NCBI GenBank assembly: GCA_964470965.1
Contig: CAYYIS010000002.1
Coordinates: 1 to 64,000, forward strand
Length of the DNA stretch: 64,000 nt
Reading direction: 5' to 3'
DNA from: CAYYIS01 sp964470965
Lineage (GTDB): Bacteria > JAAXHH01 > JABIQT01
In this document: in pieces, positions 54,166-63,195 of the stretch
Position numbering within the stretch: the stretch's first letter is position 1
Layout: every line of letters begins with the position of its first letter
Notes under the pieces: generated by a model
What the model saw: only the letters and a program-made list of their open reading frames with translations
What the model was told of the DNA's origin: nothing
Database searches by the model: none
Translations under genes and position numbers: made by a program

Positions 54166-54597
54166 TTAGAACGGCAGATCGTCATCCGCTTCAAACGTGG
54201 AAGGCATATTATCAGGCGGCGGTGACACGTTTGAGGTCGTTTCTCTGGTTTCCGACCCTGTGCCCTGACGCTGGCCGAGCATCTTCATCTCAAGCGCAAC
54301 GATCTCCGTGCTATACCGCTTCACACCGCTCTGATCCTCCCATGACCGAGTCTGAAGACGACCTTCTACATATACGGGAGAGCCCTTTTTGAGATATTCC
54401 CCTATAATCTCTGCCAATTTGTCCCAGGCGACAATCCTGTGCCATTCTGTCTCTTCTTTCTTTTCACCATCTTTCGTGTTCCAGCTTCGGGAAGTAGCCA
54501 TTCGAAAATTCGCTACCGCCCGTCCACCGGGTGTATAACGAAGTTCAGGATCCGCTCCCAGATTTCCAATTAAGATCACTTTGTTTACACTGGCCAT
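54166..54597 (-). CDS. ssb: Single-stranded DNA-binding protein, 143 aa
   Basis: The OB-fold begins MASVNKVILIGNLGADPELR, typical of bacterial SSB, and has WHRIVAWDKLAEI and YLKKGSPVYVEGRL in the middle. The disordered tail is rich in Thr, Ser and Pro and ends with DDDLPF, the acidic tip that recruits partner proteins. Length and tail are normal. AAGGAG lies 8 bases before the ATG. It protects single-stranded DNA in replication and repair. A hairpin separates it from the downstream regulator gene. Confidence 0.97.
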   Translation of the reverse strand: MASVNKVILIGNLGADPELRYTPGGRAVANFRMATSRSWNTKDGEKKEETEWHRIVAWDKLAEIIGEYLKKGSPVYVEGRLQTRSWEDQSGVKRYSTEIVALEMKMLGQRQGTGSETRETTSNVSPPPDNMPSTFEADDDLPF

Positions 54598-54762
54598 CGG
54601 CGAGTCTCCTTCTCAAAACTTGTTGTGGTATCAAAAACCGAGTATAGTGGGATTAGGCAAACGAGTCAAGCATTTTTCCCTTACGTGACAAAAATCCTCA
54701 ACTCGCTCAGGGCAGGACGTGTATCTCACCTCCTGGCGCCGCCCCGTGTACACAGAAAATGG

Positions 54763-54792
54763 TTGTCATATATAAAGTTTGGGGAATATATT
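54763..54792 (+). promoter_or_regulatory. Possible promoter of lptF-lptG
   Basis: TTGTCA (54763-54768) and TATATT (54787-54792) are 18 bases apart in an AT-rich stretch, about 50 bases before lptF. The lptF start itself has no recognisable Shine-Dalgarno. Confidence 0.4.
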
Positions 54793-54843
54793 GCTATAGT
54801 CGGATTTGTATGAAAAACATCGTAATCTATATCTCAATTACAT

Positions 54844-56070
54844 ATGACACTCATCTCCCGTTATATACTCAAAGCGCACATCGCCTCTTTCCTTTTCGGC
54901 TTCTCGATTTTCACCTTCATCCTTATGATGCAGGTGATCTTCGAAATCGTAAATCGTATCGTAGGCAAAGGCCTAGGAATTTTACTCATACTGGAGATCC
55001 TGATGTTCAGCCTGGCATGGATCGTCGCTCTGGCGATCCCTGCTGCGGTTCTGGTCGCCGCTCTTATGGGATTCGGACGCCTGTCGGCAGACAATGAAAT
55101 TACAGCATTGAAGGCAGGCGGCATGAGCTTCTATCGTATGATCATTCCGGTCCTGATCGCCGGCAGTCTCATAGCGGTGGTAGACTATATCTTTATGGAC
55201 AAGGTCCTACCCGAAGCCAATTACCGTGTACGAACGCTGATGAACGATGTCTACCGCTCCCGTCCCACCCTGAGTTTCCGGGAAGGGATCTTTATGGACG
55301 ATCTGCCTGGTTACAGCATCCTGATCGACCGAATTAATCCACACAGCAACGATGTTTCGAGCATTACTATCTACGAAACCAAACCGTCTCAATCAGCCAG
55401 GGTCCTGACGGCACAGAGAGGGACCCTGGATATTGTCGGAAGGGGTAGCCAGGTAACACTCACTCTTTTCAACGGCGAACTGCACCAGAGGGACGAAGTA
55501 GACAACGGTCGGTATATGAAAGAGGTGTTCGAACGGCAACGCCTGACCATTCAGGGACATGCCACCGGTGTCCAGAAAACCCAGGGAAGTGCCAGGGGCG
55601 ACCGGGAACTGACTATCGCCATGATGGAAGACCGGATCGCCCAGTTGCAACGCGACCTGGATGCGAGTCAGGCACGCCTGGCAGGCGTCCTCAGCGACCC
55701 ACAGGCGTCTGAAGAACACCGGGGGGCAGGCGAGCAACGCGAAAAGCAGATTATCTCATCCCGACAGCGCCAGATAAACGCCTATCTGGTGGAGATCTAC
55801 AAAAAATACGCCATCCCGTTTGCCTGTGTGACGTTTATCCTGATCGGGGCACCGCTCGGTATCAGGATCCGGAAAAGTGGAATCGGCATCAGCGTGGGCG
55901 TCAGCCTCGGGTTCTTCCTATTGTACTGGTCGTGCCTGATCGGAGGCGAAATGCTGGCGGACAGGGACCTGGTCAGCCCATGGCTCTCCATGTGGGCGGC
56001 GAACATCGCAATCGGTATCCCGGGCCTTCTGCTCGTAGTCCTGACCGCTAAAGAACGGTACTGGAAGTAG
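54844..56070 (+). CDS. lptF: LPS export permease LptF, 408 aa
   Basis: This YjgP/YjgQ-family permease has three N-terminal helices (SRYILK start, helices to about residue 115), a periplasmic beta-jellyroll (about 130-250) and a further coiled segment (about 255-310). Three C-terminal helices begin with FACVTFILIGAPLGIRIRKSG. Features such as GRLSADNEITALKAGG, the coupling loop to the LptB ATPase, are clear. With LptG it forms the inner-membrane part of the LPS transporter. No LptB or LptC gene is nearby. lptG starts 6 bases after the stop. The longer coil is the only unusual point. F/G assignment follows gene order and similarity. Confidence 0.92.
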   Translation: MTLISRYILKAHIASFLFGFSIFTFILMMQVIFEIVNRIVGKGLGILLILEILMFSLAWIVALAIPAAVLVAALMGFGRLSADNEITALKAGGMSFYRMIIPVLIAGSLIAVVDYIFMDKVLPEANYRVRTLMNDVYRSRPTLSFREGIFMDDLPGYSILIDRINPHSNDVSSITIYETKPSQSARVLTAQRGTLDIVGRGSQVTLTLFNGELHQRDEVDNGRYMKEVFERQRLTIQGHATGVQKTQGSARGDRELTIAMMEDRIAQLQRDLDASQARLAGVLSDPQASEEHRGAGEQREKQIISSRQRQINAYLVEIYKKYAIPFACVTFILIGAPLGIRIRKSGIGISVGVSLGFFLLYWSCLIGGEMLADRDLVSPWLSMWAANIAIGIPGLLLVVLTAKERYWK

Positions 56071-56076
56071 GATTCT

Positions 56077-57159
56077 TTGTCTCTAATCTCACGATACATA
56101 CTAAAGCAATACTTCGCTGCAATGGCCCTAAGCCTGATGGCGTTTGTGGGCATATTCTATGTGGTCGACCTGATCCAGCAGCTGGATAAATTTATAGACC
56201 GAGAAGTGCCCGTAACACTGATTGCGGAGTATTATCTCAATTTCATGCCATACATTATTGTCCTGACGATTCCGGTCAGCATGCTGCTGGCCTGCCTGTT
56301 CACGTTCGGCCAGCTCGCAAAGTACGGAGAACTGACCGCCATGAAGGCATCCGGGCTGAGCCTGTACCGTCTGATCCGGCCTATGATTCTCTCGAGCGTG
56401 GGCGTCAGTCTGGGCATCTTCGCAGCCGGAGAATGGATCGTCCCGGAAGCCAACCAGCGGCGGGAGGATATCAACAATAATGATGTGGACAAACAGTTCA
56501 AAGCCTCGCGGTCCATTCGGAACAACGTGTTGTACCGGGGGCATGACGGGCGGCAGTTTCTTCTGCGGCTCTACAACGGTATCGGCCAGCAGGCCACGAA
56601 TGTGTTTATCGTGGAATTCCGGGAAGGCTCGATCGTCCAGACGATCCATGCGGATGAGATGCAGTGGAAGGATGGCGTGTGGGTGTTGAACCGGGGCATA
56701 CTCCGCCGATTCGAGCCAAGAGGGAGGCTGGTAGCATTCAGTGAATTTGAACGCCTGCCACGGCCCGAATGGAAGGAACGGCCGGAGGATTTTCAAAAGG
56801 GACAGAAGAAGCCGGAGGCCATGAATTACGGCGAATTGCAGCAATACATCCGCAACGTGCGCCGCGGCGGCGGGGACGTACAAGGCTACCTGGTGGACCT
56901 CAACCTGAAGATCGCTTTTCCGTGCGCTAACATTATCATCGTTCTGTTCGGGGCCGCCCTGGCCTCACACGTAAAGAAAAGCGGCGCAGCGTTGGGGTTC
57001 GCCATGAGCATCGGTATCTGTTTTACCTACTGGGGCATGCTCCGTGTCTCACAGGCGTTCGGCCACGCCGGCTCCCTCCCGCCGGATCTGGCCGCCTGGG
57101 GCCCGAATTTGGTATTCGGCATGGTGGCGCTGGGTCTCATTCTCCGGGCACCTAAATAA
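56077..57159 (+). CDS. lptG: LPS export permease LptG, 360 aa
   Basis: The partner YjgQ-type permease has the same layout: N-terminal helices (SLISRYILKQYF), the coupling loop GQLAKYGELTAMKASGLS near residue 77, and a periplasmic beta-jellyroll about 130-250. Three C-terminal helices begin near FPCANIIIVLFGAALASH. Translation starts at TTG 6 bases after the lptF stop, with AGGA upstream. It forms the LptFG heterodimer that moves lipopolysaccharide from the inner membrane to the periplasmic bridge. Confidence 0.92.
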   Translation: MSLISRYILKQYFAAMALSLMAFVGIFYVVDLIQQLDKFIDREVPVTLIAEYYLNFMPYIIVLTIPVSMLLACLFTFGQLAKYGELTAMKASGLSLYRLIRPMILSSVGVSLGIFAAGEWIVPEANQRREDINNNDVDKQFKASRSIRNNVLYRGHDGRQFLLRLYNGIGQQATNVFIVEFREGSIVQTIHADEMQWKDGVWVLNRGILRRFEPRGRLVAFSEFERLPRPEWKERPEDFQKGQKKPEAMNYGELQQYIRNVRRGGGDVQGYLVDLNLKIAFPCANIIIVLFGAALASHVKKSGAALGFAMSIGICFTYWGMLRVSQAFGHAGSLPPDLAAWGPNLVFGMVALGLILRAPK

Positions 57160-57294
57160 TGTAGAAAATGGATAGGTTCTTGCCATTAATTCTCACTTGT
57201 CAGGAATGAAACCGCTATAGGACTATCGGGCCGATCGGACTGTGTCATGAAGGGACGAATAGGTAACGCTCATCATTGCAAATAACACATATTC

Positions 57295-58671
57295 CTATCT
57301 CACTTTTTCCACCTCTGGTCCCGCTTCATTCTCTTCTTCAGCCACCTCGTTCACGGACCGGAATTGTCCCCCCACGTAACGGACTGCCAAGATCCAAAGA
57401 ACCAGAATGACGATAGTCACCAGCGAGAGCCAACGCAGGCTTTCAAAGCCGGTGAACGCCAGCGTGATAATCAGGCTCAGACCGACCGCCAGCGCCTTGG
57501 CAAAGCGCTGAACGAACATGTCTATGAACGCCTTGGCCTTATATTTTTCATCCCGTGTGGTAGGCACATACAGCACTTCTTTGGCCGACTGATTGACGGA
57601 ATAACTGAACCCGTTGTCGCAGGTATTAAGAGCACTGCCGATCAGCAATATGGGCGCTATCATGAATCCGGTCGAACCGAGCAGCGCCGCACAGGGCAGG
57701 ACAAGAAGGGCCGTGCCGACACCGAAACGGGTCATCACCAGGCTGGTCAGGAACAGCTGAACGCCCATGGCAACAAAATTGGTTATCATGAACACTCTGG
57801 CGAACTGGGCACCGATAGCTTCACCGTCAAGATAGTATATGATCGTGGAAGTGAACTGGAAGTCCATGATCGTGGATACCATTTCATATAGCCCGACGAT
57901 CGCGGCAACCGACAGAAGATAGCGGGACCGGAGCGCCAGTTTGGCACCTTCCAACGCCGGGTTTCCTTCGCTCGCCTTTTTGGTTTCGGGTTCCGGATCG
58001 GACGCCTGTTCTTCCTGCCGCATGGGCAGTTTCCGTGCGGCAGCCATAGCCAGAACAATAATAACCGCAGCCACAAGCGAGCAGAGCCACAACCATTCCG
58101 CTTTGGACAGTGTATCGACAAAGCCGGCCACCACCATACTGCCGAATGCCCCGCCTGCTGTGCCACCCAGTCCAATCAGTCCGTACAAACGCTTGGCTGC
58201 GCCCGGGCTGACGCTGTCGTTCAGAAATGCGAAAAACGTGGCGACCATAACGGTGCTGAACAGATCACCAAAGAAATAGAAGGACCACACGGTCCAGTCA
58301 CCTGGCTTGTCAAGGATCAGGCTGTACGCAAGAAAGCTTGCAATAAAAAAACCGGAGAAGACACAGGTAAGCTGCTGGCGCCGCAGCTTTCGGGCAAGAA
58401 GCGTGAACACCGTCACAGCGATAAAGGCGATCACCATGTTCATGACTTTAGCGATCAGTTCGGCCTGGGAAGCATCCAGGTGCCAGGCGAACAGATCAAA
58501 TCCGCTCGTCTCGTAGTACTCAATGAACAGGCCTTTTTTGATCGGCTTGAGGATCCAGAAGCTGGTGATGACCAGGAAAAAGTAGAAGAACATCAACAGT
58601 GCCATCGGCAGTTCGTCACGACGGATATCTTGTATGCTACGCCAGAGACTTCCCTTAGATTGCTCTGCCAT
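57295..58671 (-). CDS. NTT-like (ATP:ADP antiporter family) transporter, 458 aa
   Basis: This polytopic membrane protein of about twelve helices has features of the nucleotide transporter (NTT/TlcA) superfamily: FYFFLVITSFWILKPIKKG near residue 28, and YGLIGLGGTAGGAFGS near 162. YVPTTRDEKYKAKAFID near 363 is the hallmark charged loop of the family. A hydrophilic loop of acidic and basic residues lies near 215-240. AAGGAGG lies 5 bases before the ATG. Classical members import ATP in intracellular bacteria. Free-living bacteria have similar proteins of unknown substrate. It is not linked to other genes. Confidence 0.8.
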   Translation of the reverse strand: MAEQSKGSLWRSIQDIRRDELPMALLMFFYFFLVITSFWILKPIKKGLFIEYYETSGFDLFAWHLDASQAELIAKVMNMVIAFIAVTVFTLLARKLRRQQLTCVFSGFFIASFLAYSLILDKPGDWTVWSFYFFGDLFSTVMVATFFAFLNDSVSPGAAKRLYGLIGLGGTAGGAFGSMVVAGFVDTLSKAEWLWLCSLVAAVIIVLAMAAARKLPMRQEEQASDPEPETKKASEGNPALEGAKLALRSRYLLSVAAIVGLYEMVSTIMDFQFTSTIIYYLDGEAIGAQFARVFMITNFVAMGVQLFLTSLVMTRFGVGTALLVLPCAALLGSTGFMIAPILLIGSALNTCDNGFSYSVNQSAKEVLYVPTTRDEKYKAKAFIDMFVQRFAKALAVGLSLIITLAFTGFESLRWLSLVTIVILVLWILAVRYVGGQFRSVNEVAEEENEAGPEVEKVR

Positions 58672-59312
58672 GATCGCCTCCTTTTGGCGAGGGATTACAG
58701 ATCAACCCCTTAATTAATACCGTCACACCAACCATTGAGAAGCCCAGGCCGGATTCAGTGGCGCAACGGAGTCTGAACTTCGGAGAAATATCGATCGCCC
58801 ACGGCATCCATACCTTGATCTTTACACCAGGATTTTGAATCCCAAGGTCCGTCTGGCGGAAGGCGCCTGCGCTCCCTCAATCCAATCTTGCGCCTTCACC
58901 TCGGTGCACCATAACACCCAACCAAATCGCACCCTATGACCATCTACTCTTCCGCTTGGGGGCCTTATATTTGAAAAGCTTATCGAGATCGAGTCGGTCA
59001 GTACATACGGATTGGTGATGTCGGAGGGTGTAATCCAGCAGCACGTCTTATACCAGCTAAGGCCTGAAGCCGGGTTAAAATCGGTCGGTTTCCGTGTCAG
59101 AACACGACCGGATCCTTCACAGAGGAAATCCAGTAGGGCAAAACAACCTGGGCACGTGTTATGCCATAGGCCGTGTGATTGTAAAAAGACCCGCAAAAGT
59201 GGAGGTTATTTTACAACAAAGGGGAAACGGGATCAAGCGGCAATGTAGCAGATAAACCTTTATCCGGCGATGCAGGGCGCTAAAGGCAGACCCCTGCATC
59301 GCCGGATAAAGT
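58672..59312. other. Intergenic stretch without recognisable gene
   Basis: About 640 bases follow the NTT-like gene start. Frames of up to 124 codons exist (minus strand 58822-59196) but show no recognisable protein features. The right end carries the 20-bp inverted repeat described separately. No tRNA or other RNA was recognised. Confidence 0.45.
59258..59311. terminator. Perfect 20-bp inverted repeat after the PorV-like gene
   Basis: Arms at 59258-59277 and 59292-59311 are perfectly complementary, with a 14-base loop, directly after the stop of the minus-strand barrel gene. The stem is stable, but the U-tract is only TTT-like on the minus strand. It is a probable terminator. Confidence 0.75.
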
Positions 59313-60398
59313 TTACCATCCCCAGCCTAATTTTAGCTGGACCTCGTGCTGGCTCATGCCCGAGATGCCGGGCTGTCGCCCGTTTTCTACTTGGTAGAAC
59401 GCATAATCGACCTTGAAAATCTTTAGGTTCAGGCCGGCGCCCAAACTAGGATAGCCCTGGTAAACCCCGCCTCGTAAACTAATGAATGGAATCCTGAATT
59501 CTCCACCCATAAAGATCCTGTTGAAGATGGAAACATCGTCTTTATTTAAAAGATCTACTATATCCATAGCCAGAGTCAGCCTGGAAATTGGATTCGTAGC
59601 GATACCGAGTTTGAGGTTCATCGGAAACTTGTCATCCCCTACTTGCCCCTTTAGGTCCTGCACCACCACTCCTACATTGGTGTGGCGGCCGAGGCGGTGA
59701 AGCAGTCCTACGTCCAGCGCATAACCGGTTTTACCGATTTTAAGGGAGTCAATCGTAGAATCGTATACGTTGCCCACCTTGGTAACGCCAACACGAAAAT
59801 CAGCCGAACGGCGATTGACGGCTTTGACATTTACCCCAACCGCCGTATTCTCGGATATGCTCCTGGCTAAACCAAGCATCAGGACGAAATCCCCCGTTCC
59901 ATCCGCGAGTACACGTGGTTCAAAGATACCTCGATCCACGCCGGCCCCCGCCCGTCCCGAAAAGTAGGCAGCTACCCCGAAGTTGTGTGTGACGAAATTA
60001 AGCATACTGGAAAAACGAAAGTTGACCTTCTCGCCGTCGATCGGTGCCAGGTCGTTGTACAGCTCCGTTTCCTGTGCCTGCGTAAGATTGTCGAAGTCCT
60101 CCAGCTTGGCTTGATTGTCGCTCAAAAAGCTGTATACGTTGGTCACATTGTGTGCCACACCTAACATATTAGAAAGGGATATATCGGTGTGAGATTGATT
60201 GAGCAGCGCCGGGTTGTATATAAAGGCGCCTCCGTTGCTACCCGCGGCCAGATAAGCACCGCCCATCCCTAGTGCCCGGATATCGGGCCGAAACGGCACC
60301 CCTGTGGTTCGCAAGGTCTGTGCTTCAACACCCACGGCTATTACACAGAGTGCGGACAGTGTCACCAGGCGCGCTGTCCATAATCCAGACTGTTTCAT
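59313..60398 (-). CDS. PorV/TraF-like outer-membrane beta-barrel protein, 361 aa
   Basis: A signal peptide (cleavage near VEAQ, residue 26) precedes an N-terminal motif RPDIRALGMGGAYLAAGSNGGAFIYNPALL (only its first part is cited in full elsewhere), typical of PorV/UPF0164/TraF barrels. The remaining beta-rich sequence ends with an aromatic residue (LGWGW), a classic barrel C-terminus. The start is ATG 60398 with AGGAG 7 bases upstream. A TTG 18 bases earlier was rejected. It probably forms an outer-membrane channel or secretion component. The Ca-binding lipoprotein gene lies 63 bases upstream on the same strand. Confidence 0.8.
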   Translation of the reverse strand: MKQSGLWTARLVTLSALCVIAVGVEAQTLRTTGVPFRPDIRALGMGGAYLAAGSNGGAFIYNPALLNQSHTDISLSNMLGVAHNVTNVYSFLSDNQAKLEDFDNLTQAQETELYNDLAPIDGEKVNFRFSSMLNFVTHNFGVAAYFSGRAGAGVDRGIFEPRVLADGTGDFVLMLGLARSISENTAVGVNVKAVNRRSADFRVGVTKVGNVYDSTIDSLKIGKTGYALDVGLLHRLGRHTNVGVVVQDLKGQVGDDKFPMNLKLGIATNPISRLTLAMDIVDLLNKDDVSIFNRIFMGGEFRIPFISLRGGVYQGYPSLGAGLNLKIFKVDYAFYQVENGRQPGISGMSQHEVQLKLGWGW

Positions 60399-60461
60399 AA
60401 ACCTGCTCCTTTTCAAACCTGCTCTATTGAATCCTAGTCCATACGATTGTCAGTAGGAGGC

Positions 60462-61409
60462 TTAGATCAGCCTGGCGTCTTCATCGACCTTTCCGTCATT
60501 GTCATCGTCGATGCCGTTAAGGATTTCTTCATCGATACTGCCGTCATTGTCGTTGTCACCTTCACCCAGATTGCCCGGCGTGCCGGTATTGACATAATAT
60601 TCTTTGAGATCGATGCCTAATTTTTCAATCTCGCTCTCCAATGTTGTGAGATCGATAGAGGTATCACCCAGGTTACCAAGCAGACCGGATCTATCCAGGT
60701 CATTAAGAACTTGATTAAGAAGGGACGCGTTTCCCTCGGTAAAATCATTGAGGACATCATTGAACTGGTTACCTTTTTCCGGAGTATTGACTGAGGTCAG
60801 TTCGAATTCATAGTCATCCCCGTCCTTGACCAGGACGAAATCAAAATCATTGTCGTCGATTGCTCCGTCCTTGTTGGTGTCTTTCAGGGTTAGGAGAGAA
60901 TTGACCATTCTCGCTACCGCCGCCTCGAGCGACACACCCTCTGCATCAAAGGAGCCAGTGGTGCGCCCATCGACAATCGGCTGCAGCAGAGCCAGTATTC
61001 TTGTCGTCGTGTAATATAGTCTCGATTGCTCATCCCGGTTCAACGTCGGCTTGAAGCCGATGACCCGTGTGGTCGTAAAAATCGGCACGGTGCCCGGCGT
61101 TGTCAGGTCCGTGGTGATGTCTCGCAGCAGTTCCACGGCGCTGAATCCGGACGCGAGGAACTCGGCTTTGGCGCCGAAGAACAGTGCGTCACTGTTGAGC
61201 GGGCTCGCAGTGATGGCCTGGTTAAATTTCGCGAGCGCCTCGGTGTATTTAGTCTCTCTCAACAGTCCTTGGCCTTCGAGGATGAGATCATCGACGTTAT
61301 CATCGCCGGCGCGCGAACTGAAGATATTTGCCCCCTCACATCCACTCACGCATATAACAGCAGTCAGAACAAATAAACCGACCCACTGCGGAAGTATTCT
61401 TCGATTCAT
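60462..61409 (-). CDS. Lipoprotein with TPR motif and Ca-binding EF-hand-like loops, 315 aa
   Basis: The start is ATG 61409 with AGGGGG 6 bases upstream, giving a lipoprotein signal with VSGC (Cys24). Residues about 40-75 hold one TPR-like unit (YTEALAKFNQAITASP). DTNKDGAIDDNDFDF near residue 180 and two DNDNDG/DDDNDG loops near the C-terminus look like dockerin or EF-hand calcium sites. A similar architecture is common for outer-membrane lipoproteins paired with PorV-like barrels. The barrel gene follows by 63 bases. Function is unknown. Confidence 0.75.
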   Translation of the reverse strand: MNRRILPQWVGLFVLTAVICVSGCEGANIFSSRAGDDNVDDLILEGQGLLRETKYTEALAKFNQAITASPLNSDALFFGAKAEFLASGFSAVELLRDITTDLTTPGTVPIFTTTRVIGFKPTLNRDEQSRLYYTTTRILALLQPIVDGRTTGSFDAEGVSLEAAVARMVNSLLTLKDTNKDGAIDDNDFDFVLVKDGDDYEFELTSVNTPEKGNQFNDVLNDFTEGNASLLNQVLNDLDRSGLLGNLGDTSIDLTTLESEIEKLGIDLKEYYVNTGTPGNLGEGDNDNDGSIDEEILNGIDDDNDGKVDEDARLI

Positions 61410-61464
61410 AGACAACCCCCTATTTGGCACCTAGCCGTTTGACTGTTAAAAGGACTGCTCGCCC

Positions 61465-62598
61465 TCACTTCAACAGATCCACTTTATCCGTGTTTTCCCA
61501 TGTAAACCCGGGTTCGTTCCGCCCGAAGTGCCCGTATGCGGCAGTCGGCAGGTACACCGGCCTCTGGAGATCGAGTGTCTCGATGATACCTTTCGGTGTG
61601 AGATCGAAATGGTTTCGAATACGGCCTGCAATCTCATCCTCCGGCACCGTGTTGGTCCCAAAAGTATGCACCATGATCGACACGGGATCCGCCACACCGA
61701 TTACGTACGCAAGCTGAATTTCACACTGGCTGGCAAGACCCGCTGCAACCACGTTCTTTGCCACATAACGTGCGGCATAGGAAGCGGAGCGATCCACCTT
61801 TGTGGGATCCTTGCCGGAGTATGCCCCGCCGCCATGACGACAGGTCCCACCGTACGTGTCCACGATTATCTTACGGCCGGTCAACCCGGCGTCGCCGTGT
61901 GGGCCTCCGACCACAAAGCGACCGGTTGCATTGATATGATACTTAATGTGTCCTTGATCCACGAGGTTCTGCGGCAGGGCGGGTCCAATTACTTTTTCGA
62001 TGATGTCCTCACGAATCTGTTCACTGGACACATCCGGATCGTGCTGCGCCGCGATGACCACCGTATCGATCCGCTCTGGCTTGCCGTCCACATATTCCAC
62101 CGTTACTTGAGACTTGCCGTCCGGACGCAGATACGGAATCGTACCGTTTTTGCGCACATCCGACAGACCCCGGGTTAATTTATGAGCCAAGGAGATGGGC
62201 AAGGGCATCAGTTCGGGGGTTTCGTCACAGGCGTAACCAAACATCATACCCTGATCTCCAGCGCCCTGGGTATCGACGCCCATCGCGATATCGGCGGACT
62301 GACGGTCGATCGAGGTAAGGACCGCACAGGTTTCCCAGTCCAGACCGTAGCTGGAGTCAGTGTACCCGATAGATTTTAAGGTGCCGCGCACGGCGCCTGG
62401 CATATCCACGTAGCCGTTCGTCGTAATCTCGCCTCCGATGACGACCATTCCTGTTGTAACAAACGTCTCACAGGCAACCCGGGCTTGGGCGTCCTGACTC
62501 AGGATAGCGTCGAGAATAGCATCGGATACCTGATCCGCAATTTTATCGGGATGACCTTCCGTTACAGATTCAGAGGTGAACAGAAAACTCGGTGCCAT
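61465..62598 (-). CDS. metK: S-adenosylmethionine synthetase, 377 aa
   Basis: The enzyme makes SAM from methionine and ATP. It begins FTSESVTEGHPDKIADQVSD and has GAGDQGMMFGYACDETPE near residue 111. The phosphate-binding GGPHGDAGLTGRKIIVDTYG (near 233) and SGKDPTKVDRSASYAAR (near 260) are also conserved. Length is normal. GAGGAG lies 6 bases before the ATG. No adenosylhomocysteinase gene is adjacent, and no SAM riboswitch was recognised upstream. Confidence 0.96.
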   Translation of the reverse strand: MAPSFLFTSESVTEGHPDKIADQVSDAILDAILSQDAQARVACETFVTTGMVVIGGEITTNGYVDMPGAVRGTLKSIGYTDSSYGLDWETCAVLTSIDRQSADIAMGVDTQGAGDQGMMFGYACDETPELMPLPISLAHKLTRGLSDVRKNGTIPYLRPDGKSQVTVEYVDGKPERIDTVVIAAQHDPDVSSEQIREDIIEKVIGPALPQNLVDQGHIKYHINATGRFVVGGPHGDAGLTGRKIIVDTYGGTCRHGGGAYSGKDPTKVDRSASYAARYVAKNVVAAGLASQCEIQLAYVIGVADPVSIMVHTFGTNTVPEDEIAGRIRNHFDLTPKGIIETLDLQRPVYLPTAAYGHFGRNEPGFTWENTDKVDLLK

Positions 62599-63195
62599 GC
62601 AAAACTCCTCGAATAAAAATAAAAGTGAAGTGTACCGTTAAGACCATTCATTGAACCTCATACGGATACTTTCAAAAATACCCGCCGAGGTTGACTTTAG
62701 GAACCATGAACGCGCACGGCTCGATCGATGCCCGAGATGTTACCGTTCCGCGGGGCCTGAAAACGAGGTCGGCAATATGATCATCGTCCGGTATCGCGAC
62801 CGGCGGAATCACCGACAGAGCGGCTTAAGATTCCGTGGGCGGACGGTTAAAACTCAGCAACCGACGGTTTGTAGCCAGTAAAGTTTCCGGTGTACTGCAG
62901 ACGTACCGTTCGTCGGCTAAAGTAGAACTTGAGATATTATACGCCACAATCGATTTTCCGCAACGGGAAACGAGGCTTTGGTAGCAGAACGAATCAGCCG
63001 CCAATGCCGGCTACAGGAATCCCAGATTTCATGATAGTTCTTCGATCTTATACAACTTAATTTCAGAACCCGACATACCTTCAGAACTCGACATACCGTA
63101 ATATAAAAGGTCTTATCAAAAAACAACATGCACCTATAAAAAGCAACAGAAAACTGGGGAGCGCGCTTAATTTATTGGAGGTGAATAGGAGGGAA
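62599..63195. other. Intergenic region between metK and ptsI
   Basis: About 600 bases lie between two minus-strand genes. A search by eye for SAM-type riboswitch core sequences found none. An 18-base tandem repeat lies at 63062-63097. Short frames show no recognisable protein features. Confidence 0.45.
63062..63097. repeat. Tandem pair of 18-base repeats
   Basis: TTCAGAACCCGACATACC (63062-63079) is followed directly by TTCAGAACTCGACATACC (63080-63097); the copies differ at one base. Whether this is a regulatory tandem site or a slippage product cannot be told. Confidence 0.7.

Noticed and set aside
58822..59196. 124-codon minus-strand frame
   Set aside because: Isolated, no ribosome-binding site, no recognisable domain and unusual residue composition.
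62599..62940. SAM riboswitch upstream of metK
   Set aside because: I read the minus strand for the SAM-I core and SAH/SAM-II signatures and found none.
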